DNA of 6,818 nt. Origin: Syntrophomonadaceae bacterium (GTDB taxonomy: Bacteria; Bacillota; Ch66; Ch109). Below are positions 1 to 4,937 of the stretch, piece by piece. The notes under the pieces are model-generated. The model worked only from the letters and a program-made list of their open reading frames with translations, did no database searches and was not told where the DNA came from. A program made the translations under genes and the position numbers. Location: positions 1-6,818 of the forward strand of contig JAAZDI010000134.1 of NCBI GenBank assembly GCA_012512295.1. The letters are read 5' to 3'. How positions within the stretch are numbered: the stretch's first letter is position 1; every line of letters begins with the position of its first letter.

Positions 1-635
1 AAAACGGTCACCGGCAGGGGTTGACCAGCTTGCTCCGCCTCATAGTGGTGAAAGCCGCCTCCTTTATGAATCTGCCAGTGGATCCCGGTCTGGTTCGCCG
101 AATAGAGCTGAACCCGATACATGCCCAGGTTGTGCTGTCGGGTTCGGGGATGCTCTGTATAAACGAGCGGTAGAGTCAAAAAGCGTCCCCCGTCTTCCGG
201 CCAACTGACCAAGGCCGGCAGTTGGCGCAAGTCTACCTGGTCCTGGTGTTCGCGACACTCCATGACCGGGGCTTCTCGGGAACTCACGGTCCTCAGCCCG
301 GTCCTGGCGATATCCAACAACCAATTCCGTTCCCGCCACAGGATCCCCAGCTTCGGCGGAATTAAACGGTCAATCGCTTCGACTGCCTGCTTAATAATCG
401 CTTCCGGCCTTGGTCCCATGGCTAGGTCCACCCGGTGACGGGTACCGAACAAGTTGGTCGCTACTGGATACGGGCTTCCTTTGACGTTGGTAAAAAACAA
501 CGCTGGCCCCTGTTCTTCCACGACCCGACGGTGGATCTCCGCCAGTTCCAGATCTGGATCAACTGGGGCCGATACCTCAATAATCTCTTTTTCCTCTTGT
601 AGCAGTTTGATAAAACTCCGTAAATTTCTGTGCAT
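1..635 (-). CDS. UbiD-family prenylated-FMN-dependent decarboxylase, N-terminal part (runs off left edge)
   Basis: Members of this family reversibly decarboxylate aromatic or unsaturated acids in the cytoplasm using prenylated FMN, which is made by UbiX. The 211 visible codons begin MHRNLRSFIKLLQEEKEI and carry the N-terminal family pattern: APVDPDLELAEI (about 23-34), GPALFFTNVKGS (43-54) and TNLFGTRHRV (60-69). The prFMN/metal-site segment NLGMYR (169-174) follows, then HKGGG (190-194). Asn169, Arg174 and His190 match the spacing of the conserved Asn/Arg and His of the family's cofactor and Mn2+ site. The catalytic Glu-Arg-Glu region lies past the window edge, so activity and substrate cannot be judged; a menaquinone-pathway or an aromatic-acid role are both possible. 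The ATG at 635 is chosen because AGAGG (642-646) lies 6 bases upstream and the protein aligns from this point. It starts 9 bases after the LpdD-like gene, and its ribosome-binding site overlaps that gene's stop codon, so the two are probably co-transcribed and translationally coupled. Confidence 0.93.
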   Translation of the reverse strand, partial: MHRNLRSFIKLLQEEKEIIEVSAPVDPDLELAEIHRRVVEEQGPALFFTNVKGSPYPVATNLFGTRHRVDLAMGPRPEAIIKQAVEAIDRLIPPKLGILWRERNWLLDIARTGLRTVSSREAPVMECREHQDQVDLRQLPALVSWPEDGGRFLTLPLVYTEHPRTRQHNLGMYRVQLYSANQTGIHWQIHKGGGFHHYEAEQAGQPLPVTV

Positions 636-644
636 ATTCCACCT

Positions 645-1058
645 CTAGTGATTTTTGGGACAGTGGGACCGATCAATCATCTCCCTGGCTGCTGCCAGAC
701 AGTTGTTAAGAATAATCTCAAGTTCCCAGTTTTCCGCCTGATTAATATGGATACCGGCGGCAACCACGGTCGTTTGTTGCGTTACGCGACAGATCATCTC
801 GGCCACTGGCCGGGCTGCTTCAACATCCTTGTGTCCCGGAACCGGCAGGATCCAAGTGTCACAACTAATCCCTTCACCGGTTAAACTGGGTCGGGGGACG
901 CTCAGCACGACACCCCCAACATGCGGCTTCTCTCCTCCCAAAAGTTGAGCGATTATCCCATTTCCGGTCAAAGTTGCGGTTAAGGTAATCTGGTACCGTC
1001 CTTCGCCGTTCTTAACGACGATAGTCTTTGTCTCCGGGTTTATTGGAGGTGTTTGCAT
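645..1058 (-). CDS. LpdD-like protein (putative prenylated-flavin chaperone) partnered with UbiD
   Basis: A 137-residue soluble protein without signal peptide or membrane segment. It resembles the small LpdD-type proteins encoded beside UbiD decarboxylases, such as the third component of the Lactobacillus gallate decarboxylase locus (lpdB/C/D), for which a role in delivering or maturing prenylated FMN has been proposed. Features supporting this are a beta-rich start (RYQITLTATLTGNGIIAQL, 21-39), the block GGEKPHVGGV (41-50) leading to SVPRPS (53-58), LPVPGHKD (71-78), and VVAAGIHINQA (98-108) followed by a C-terminal helix. These blocks are recalled from the family and not aligned here, so the family call is good but the chaperone role is inferred. 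The ATG at 1058 has GGGGAG (1069-1074) 10 bases upstream; a nearer ATG at 1068 is out of frame. The stop (645-647) is 9 bases before ubiD. A -10 box lies just upstream. Alternatively it is an uncharacterised accessory subunit of the decarboxylase. Confidence 0.75.
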   Translation of the reverse strand: MQTPPINPETKTIVVKNGEGRYQITLTATLTGNGIIAQLLGGEKPHVGGVVLSVPRPSLTGEGISCDTWILPVPGHKDVEAARPVAEMICRVTQQTTVVAAGIHINQAENWELEIILNNCLAAAREMIDRSHCPKNH

Positions 1059-1118
1059 CTATTGGCATCTCCCCAATCTTGATTATACCTTATAACTTAA
1101 AGTTTGTTCTTAATTGGG
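1059..1118. other. AT-rich gap between the small ORF and the LpdD-like gene
   Basis: This 60-base gap holds the candidate -10 box (1082-1087), the ribosome-binding site GGGGAG (1069-1074, minus strand) and a short inverted repeat AACTTAAAGTT (1095-1105). That repeat has 5-base arms and a 1-base centre, too small for a terminator. No stem followed by a T-run was found on either strand. Confidence 0.5.
1082..1087 (-). promoter_or_regulatory. Candidate -10 box for the lpdD-like/ubiD unit
   Basis: On the minus strand this reads TATAAT, a perfect sigma-A -10 hexamer, ending 23 bases before the ATG at 1058. Transcription would start near 1075, giving a leader of about 16 bases that still contains the GGGGAG ribosome-binding site. 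No good -35 match is present at 16-18 bases; the nearest is a weak TTAAGA at about 20 bases. The surroundings are AT-rich, which raises the odds of a chance match. Read-through from ligA is also possible, because no terminator is visible between. Confidence 0.5.
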
Positions 1119-1313
1119 TTATATTTTATTATTGAAGTATTCCTGCGCGACTTTAAGTTGTTTAGTTAAGATTGTGCGCCATAAATTCTTTTTAATCTCA
1201 CCAGTACTCATAGATACCTTAGTGTACTTTAAAGTTCCGTCAGGCATTACTTTACGGTAATAATAATGATCAGTTTGTTTCAAAATCACGAATAAATGCA
1301 CATATTGTATCAC
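1119..1313 (-). CDS. Hypothetical 64-residue protein, AT-rich, coupled to ligA
   Basis: I do not recognise this protein. It would begin at a GTG (1313-1311) that overlaps the ligA TGA stop as GTGA, and end at TAA (1119-1121). The translation has a probable beta-hairpin stretch (HYYYRKVMPDGTLKYTKVSM, 16-35) and then a basic amphipathic helix (GEIKKNLWRTILTKQLKVAQ, 38-57). There is no signal peptide, no membrane span and no cysteine. By hand count its DNA is about 31% G+C, far below the flanking genes, and there is no Shine-Dalgarno sequence before the GTG, so translation would depend on coupling to ligA. Other in-frame GTG starts exist at codons 5 and 9, also without ribosome-binding sites. 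A 64-codon open frame in DNA this AT-rich is not expected often by chance, which favours a real or recently decayed gene; it may be a transferred piece or a remnant of a longer gene. Confidence 0.4.
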   Translation of the reverse strand: MIQYVHLFVILKQTDHYYYRKVMPDGTLKYTKVSMSTGEIKKNLWRTILTKQLKVAQEYFNNKI

Positions 1314-3373
1314 TTTGGCAACTCTATTAACCGCTTAAACTCCTCTTCATTGATAATCTGCAAACTGGGGGCTTTACCCGAACTAATCAGGGCACGGGCT
1401 TTTTCCAGCTTTGATCCGGCCTCCTCACCCACTACCACATAATCGGTATTTTTACTGACACTGGAGCTCACCCGACCTCCCCGTGCTTCGATCAGCCTTT
1501 CGGCTTCTTTGCGGTTTAGGGTCGATAGGGTGCCGGTTAAAACAAACACCTTATCTTTTAACGGTTGCGGTTCGGTAGGCGCGGTAACTTTTTCCCGGGT
1601 ATTTACGCCAGCCTGTTCCAGTTTTTCCATCACCCGCTGGTTCTGTTGCTCCTGCATGAAAGCGACGACACTGGCGGCAATCTTGTCGCCCACCTCCGGT
1701 ACCTGCCGCAATTCATCATAGGTAGCCTGCTTGAGCTTATCCAGGGACCCAAAATGCTCGGCCAGCACCCGGGCCACACGACTACCGACATAACGAATAC
1801 CTAAGGCAAAGATCAGTTGGCTCAACCGATTGCCCTTGCTCTTCGCCAGGGCCTGCAACAGGTTATCCGCTGATTTCTCGCCCATTCTGGCCAATCCCGC
1901 CAGGTCTTCTTTCCGTAAATAATATAAATCAGCCACGTCCTGAATCAGTCCAGCCTTAAGCAATTGCGCGACCACGGCCGGACCCAGTCCCTCAATATTC
2001 ATGGCCTCGCGGGAAGCAAAGTGGATGATGCCTTCACGCAGTTGCGCCGGACAGGCGGCACCGGTGCAGCGAGCCGCCGCCTCACCGGCCAAACGAACCA
2101 CCCGAGAACCGCACTCCGGACACTGAGCCGGCATCTGAAAGACCCGTTCTTCCCCGGTGCGCCGTTCCTTTAACACCTTGACTACTTCTGGAATAACGTC
2201 TCCGGCCTTTTGAATGGTCACCCAGTCCCCGATCCGCACATCTTTTTCCCGAATGATATCCTCGTTATGTAGGGTGGCTTTACTGACTGTGGAACCAGCC
2301 AACCGGACCGGCTGCAGCAGGGCGGTCGGGGTGAGGACCCCGGTTCGGCCGACCCGCAGGATTATCTCCTCCACCCGGGTCACCGCCTGCTGGGCCGGAA
2401 ACTTATAGGCAATCGCCCAGCGGGGGCTCTTCGCCGTAACTCCCAGTTGCTGCTGCTGCGCCAGCGAATCGACCTTGATGACCATGCCGTCAATCTCGTA
2501 AGGCAGCTCATCTCGCTTCAACTCACCCTCCCGACAGGCTTCGATTACCTCATCCACCGAGGAACAATGATACCGCCAGGGATTGACAGGAAAACCCAGT
2601 CGTTCCAAATACTCAAGGGCTTTGGCTTGACTATCGATTCGAAGTGCCGCCGGCTCTTGAGTTTCTATGTATAATATCTGATAAAAAAAGGCACGCAACC
2701 GACGGGACGCGGTCACCCGCGGATCAAGTTGACGCAGGGAGCCGGCAGCCGCGTTGCGTGGATTGGCAAAAAGGGCTGCGCCTTGGGCCTCGCGCTGCTG
2801 ATTTAAACGCTCAAAATCAGCGCGGGCCATAAAGACCTCGCCCCGCACTTCTATGCGGGGGACCGCTTCCTTCAGCCGCAGCGGCACACTGCGCACGGTC
2901 CGCAAATTCTGGGTTACATCCTCTCCCACTTCCCCATCACCCCGGGTTGCGCCACTGATCAATTCGCCATTTTCGTATACCAGGGCCACGGTCAGGCCGT
3001 CGATCTTCGGTTCAACCAGGTATTGGGCCTCGCCCACCCCCTGCCGCACCCGGCGGTCAAAATCCCGAAGATCAGACTCGCCAAAAGAGTTGGCCAAACT
3101 CAGCAAGGGATAGCGGTGGCGAATTGTCCCCAGGGCTGTCAGCGGGGCACCGCCGACCCGCTGCGTGGGGGAGTCCGGGACAATCAGAGCTGGGTATTTG
3201 GCTTCCAGTTCCTGCAACTCCTGCATTAAAGCGTCGTATTCTGCATCAGTAATTCGCGGCTGGTCTAAGACATAGTAATAATAGTCATGCTCCCGGATGG
3301 TTTGACGCAGGCGATCAATTCGCTGTCTTACCTCGGCCAATTCTTTTTCCGATTCACCAGATGATGATTTCAC
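1310..3373 (-). CDS. ligA: NAD+-dependent DNA ligase LigA
   Basis: LigA seals 5'-phosphate/3'-OH nicks in duplex DNA during lagging-strand synthesis and repair, using NAD+ and releasing NMN and AMP. At 687 residues it is full length for the family. Domain Ia with its tyrosine-rich NMN site is at about 11-75 (HDYYYYVLDQPRITDAEYD, 29-47). The adenylation domain carries the active-site Lys123 in KIDG (123-126), with ATRGDG (142-147), EVRGEV (175-180) and DGMVIKV (295-301). The OB fold is about 325-405 (GRTGVLTP, 342-349; AGDVIPEV, 390-397). A four-cysteine zinc finger uses Cys418, Cys421, Cys436 and Cys441. Helix-hairpin-helix repeats span about 445-590, and a BRCT domain 604-687 (VFVLTGTL, GGRVSSSVSKNT). 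The start is GTG at 3373, with GGGAG (3383-3387) 9 bases upstream. It follows the pyrophosphatase by 31 bases and its stop overlaps the start of the 64-codon ORF. No key residue is missing. Confidence 0.98.
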   Translation of the reverse strand: MKSSSGESEKELAEVRQRIDRLRQTIREHDYYYYVLDQPRITDAEYDALMQELQELEAKYPALIVPDSPTQRVGGAPLTALGTIRHRYPLLSLANSFGESDLRDFDRRVRQGVGEAQYLVEPKIDGLTVALVYENGELISGATRGDGEVGEDVTQNLRTVRSVPLRLKEAVPRIEVRGEVFMARADFERLNQQREAQGAALFANPRNAAAGSLRQLDPRVTASRRLRAFFYQILYIETQEPAALRIDSQAKALEYLERLGFPVNPWRYHCSSVDEVIEACREGELKRDELPYEIDGMVIKVDSLAQQQQLGVTAKSPRWAIAYKFPAQQAVTRVEEIILRVGRTGVLTPTALLQPVRLAGSTVSKATLHNEDIIREKDVRIGDWVTIQKAGDVIPEVVKVLKERRTGEERVFQMPAQCPECGSRVVRLAGEAAARCTGAACPAQLREGIIHFASREAMNIEGLGPAVVAQLLKAGLIQDVADLYYLRKEDLAGLARMGEKSADNLLQALAKSKGNRLSQLIFALGIRYVGSRVARVLAEHFGSLDKLKQATYDELRQVPEVGDKIAASVVAFMQEQQNQRVMEKLEQAGVNTREKVTAPTEPQPLKDKVFVLTGTLSTLNRKEAERLIEARGGRVSSSVSKNTDYVVVGEEAGSKLEKARALISSGKAPSLQIINEEEFKRLIELPK

Positions 3374-3382
3374 CCAATATCT

Positions 3383-3387
3383 CTCCC
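3383..3387 (-). promoter_or_regulatory. ligA ribosome-binding site
   Basis: GGGAG on the minus strand, 9 bases before the GTG at 3373. It decides in favour of the GTG start over internal codons; no ATG lies in frame upstream within the gap to the preceding stop at 3405. Confidence 0.7.
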
Positions 3388-3404
3388 GAATACTTTTTTA
3401 GTTC

Positions 3405-4820
3405 TTATCTCTTTTGATTTCCCAAAAACTTAACCAACACCGGCACGACCTGTTTCTTGCGGGAAATTACCCTGGGCAAAAAAACACTGTCGCTCTCCCG
3501 AAGCCTGCCGGACTGGTCGCCTTTTTCCGCCCAGACTCCGGTTTCCACGTTAACTCCACCGTAATCCCGAAAAGCCTGGGCAATTCGGGTCGGATTCTTC
3601 CCCTCCACCAGCAGTTCCGTACCCTCACTCAAAAGATCGGTCACCATTAAAACGACCAGATCATACCCGGCATACTGTCGCGCCTTTTCCAATACATCCC
3701 TCAGAGAGTCTTTCAGGGGTTCGAGGACATCCAGCCCCATAACCTCAATCTGGCTGATCCCGACCCGTTCATCGCCTAGGTAAAACTCCTTAAAATCTTC
3801 ATAAAACAGGTCTTCCGGCGAACGTCCGTCCAGATCTACGGCTGCCCGGAACATCTCCCGGCCCAGGGCTTCCGGATCCACCTCCGCCACCCGGGCCATG
3901 CTTTGGGCCAGTCGCCGATCCCTGTCCGTGCAGGTGGGTGACTTAAAGATTACTGTATCAGACAAAATTCCGGCACATAAAAGACCGGCTACTGCCGGGG
4001 CCGGGGTTAAGCCATTCTCGAAAAACATGGCTGCCACCAGCGTACAGGTGCTACCCACCGGTTCACTTCTGACATAAATAGGTTCCCCCGTCTGCAGGTC
4101 TCCCAAACGGTGGTGGTCGATTATCTCAAGGATTTCCGCCTCTTCAATCCCGGGCACTGCCTGTCCCTTCTCATTGTGATCGACTAAAATCACCTGTTTT
4201 CGGCTAAAAGCCAGCAAATGATAGCGCGAAATCAGTCCCAGCAATCGATAATCCTCATCGACAACCGGATAGTTCCGGTAACGAGTCTCCAACATCAACC
4301 GCCGGGCATCTCCCAGCCGGTCATCCGCGACAAAAAAGACTAACGAATCGGTTCGCATGATGCTGCTGACCGGCTGCGCTAACAGTTGCTGAATCTGACG
4401 GCCAGCTTTAACCGGATCGTCCTGGGATATTTCTTCCAAATATTTCTGGGCTAAATCCCCCACCGTCAAAATCCCCAGGAGCCGATCGCGTGAGTCAACC
4501 ACCGGCAGGGTCTTTACCTGACGTGTCCGCATCAGGTCCCCTACCTCGCGCAAAGGAGTAGAGGCGGGCACCGTAACCGGTCTTCGGTCAATCAGATCAG
4601 CTACCCGAACGTGTAAATCCTCGATCAATTCTGGCTCATCAACGGCAAATCTGCTCAAAACATAACGGGTTTGCGGATTAATCGGCCCGGCCCGTCCAGC
4701 CCTAACGTTAGTAAACCCCAACTGTTGCTTCAAGTGAGCATAAGCAATAGCCGAACAAATCGAATCGGTATCCGGACGGGTATGTCCTAAAACATAAATA
4801 AGCCTTGGCTTGATTGGCAT
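3405..4820 (-). CDS. CBS-domain family II (Mn-dependent) inorganic pyrophosphatase
   Basis: A cytoplasmic enzyme that hydrolyses PPi to two phosphates, pulling nucleic-acid synthesis forward. The DHH catalytic domain is split by regulatory CBS domains. The first metal motif is GHTRPDTDS (12-20; His13, Asp17, Asp19). Two CBS repeats follow at about 73-130 and 150-206. Catalysis resumes with LVDHN (212-216), IDHH (234-237) and GILSDT (284-289). The DHHA2 domain covers about 335-465 and ends in the substrate-binding signature SRKKQ (453-457). All expected metal ligands are present. There is no DRTGG domain between the CBS repeats, so at 471 residues it is the shorter CBS-PPase form, like the Moorella-type enzyme. 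In this family CBS domains bind adenine nucleotides, with AMP and ADP usually inhibiting and ATP usually activating; that is family knowledge, not visible here. The ATG at 4820 has AGGAG (4827-4831) 6 bases upstream. It lies 113 bases after pcrA and 31 before ligA, probably in one operon. Confidence 0.95.
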   Translation of the reverse strand: MPIKPRLIYVLGHTRPDTDSICSAIAYAHLKQQLGFTNVRAGRAGPINPQTRYVLSRFAVDEPELIEDLHVRVADLIDRRPVTVPASTPLREVGDLMRTRQVKTLPVVDSRDRLLGILTVGDLAQKYLEEISQDDPVKAGRQIQQLLAQPVSSIMRTDSLVFFVADDRLGDARRLMLETRYRNYPVVDEDYRLLGLISRYHLLAFSRKQVILVDHNEKGQAVPGIEEAEILEIIDHHRLGDLQTGEPIYVRSEPVGSTCTLVAAMFFENGLTPAPAVAGLLCAGILSDTVIFKSPTCTDRDRRLAQSMARVAEVDPEALGREMFRAAVDLDGRSPEDLFYEDFKEFYLGDERVGISQIEVMGLDVLEPLKDSLRDVLEKARQYAGYDLVVLMVTDLLSEGTELLVEGKNPTRIAQAFRDYGGVNVETGVWAEKGDQSGRLRESDSVFLPRVISRKKQVVPVLVKFLGNQKR

Positions 4821-4826
4821 TGATTT

Positions 4827-4831
4827 CTCCT
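4827..4831 (-). promoter_or_regulatory. Pyrophosphatase ribosome-binding site
   Basis: AGGAG on the minus strand, 6 bases before the ATG at 4820. Most of it lies in the downstream copy of a 16-base tandem duplication, so a second GAGGA copy lies 16 bases further upstream, too far from the ATG to serve it directly. Confidence 0.75.
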
Positions 4832-4859
4832 CGCGTAATTTTTTCCTCGCGTAATTTTT
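4828..4859. repeat. Perfect tandem duplication, 2 x 16 bases, in the pyrophosphatase leader
   Basis: The unit TCCTCGCGTAATTTTT (plus strand) occurs at 4828-4843 and again immediately at 4844-4859 with no mismatch; the match stops at both ends. On the minus strand each unit ends in GAGGA, so the Shine-Dalgarno core is duplicated. Perfect identity suggests a recent slippage or duplication event. Confidence 0.95.
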
Positions 4860-4898
4860 CAGAAATGCTACTACTACAACTTTACAGTTTGATTTTTA

Positions 4899-4910
4899 TA
4901 AGCTAGCTTA
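4899..4910. repeat. Perfect 12-base palindrome
   Basis: TAAGCTAGCTTA is its own reverse complement. As RNA it could form only a 4-pair stem with a 4-base loop, and no T-run follows on either strand, so it is not a terminator. It could be an operator half-pair or chance in AT-rich DNA. Confidence 0.5.
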
Positions 4911-4911
4911 C

Positions 4912-4937
4912 GGTTATGCTCTACGTTTATACTCTAC
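4912..4937. repeat. Imperfect 13-base tandem repeat over the pcrA stop
   Basis: On the minus strand the units GTAGAGTATAAAC (4937-4925) and GTAGAGCATAACC (4924-4912) are adjacent and match at 11 of 13 positions. The first unit contains the pcrA TAG stop (4936-4934), so the second copy repeats the end of the gene just downstream. Confidence 0.8.

Larger units (their letters stand above)
4821..4933. other. AT-rich gap between pcrA and the pyrophosphatase gene
   Basis: This 113-base gap holds the 16-base perfect tandem duplication, a perfect 12-base palindrome (4899-4910), most of a 13-base imperfect tandem repeat that reaches into the pcrA stop, and a short CTA triplet run (4868-4877). TATAAA-like stretches occur on the minus strand, but none has a -35 match at proper spacing, so I call no promoter. 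No stem followed by a T-run supports a terminator, which fits co-transcription of pcrA with the genes after it. Confidence 0.6.

Noticed and set aside
64..339. Open minus-strand frame of 91 codons
   Set aside because: It lies wholly inside the ubiD coding region in another frame and has no family features, whereas the ubiD frame matches its family throughout.
461..676. Open minus-strand frame of 71 codons across the lpdD-ubiD junction
   Set aside because: It overlaps both real genes out of frame, has no ribosome-binding site and gives a low-complexity basic translation typical of a shadow frame.
630..884. Plus-strand frame of 84 codons opposite the LpdD-like gene
   Set aside because: Antisense to a gene with recognisable family blocks; it has no supporting start signal.
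1095..1235. Three similar palindromic motifs of the type ACTTTAAAGT (near 1095, 1150 and 1226)
   Set aside because: They are short and imperfectly matched, two of the three lie in the small ORF, and they occur in AT-rich DNA where such motifs arise by chance; spacing is irregular.
4890..4900. TATAAA-like stretch as a promoter for the pyrophosphatase
   Set aside because: No acceptable -35 hexamer at 16-18 bases upstream and no extended -10; the genes are more simply read as one operon with pcrA.
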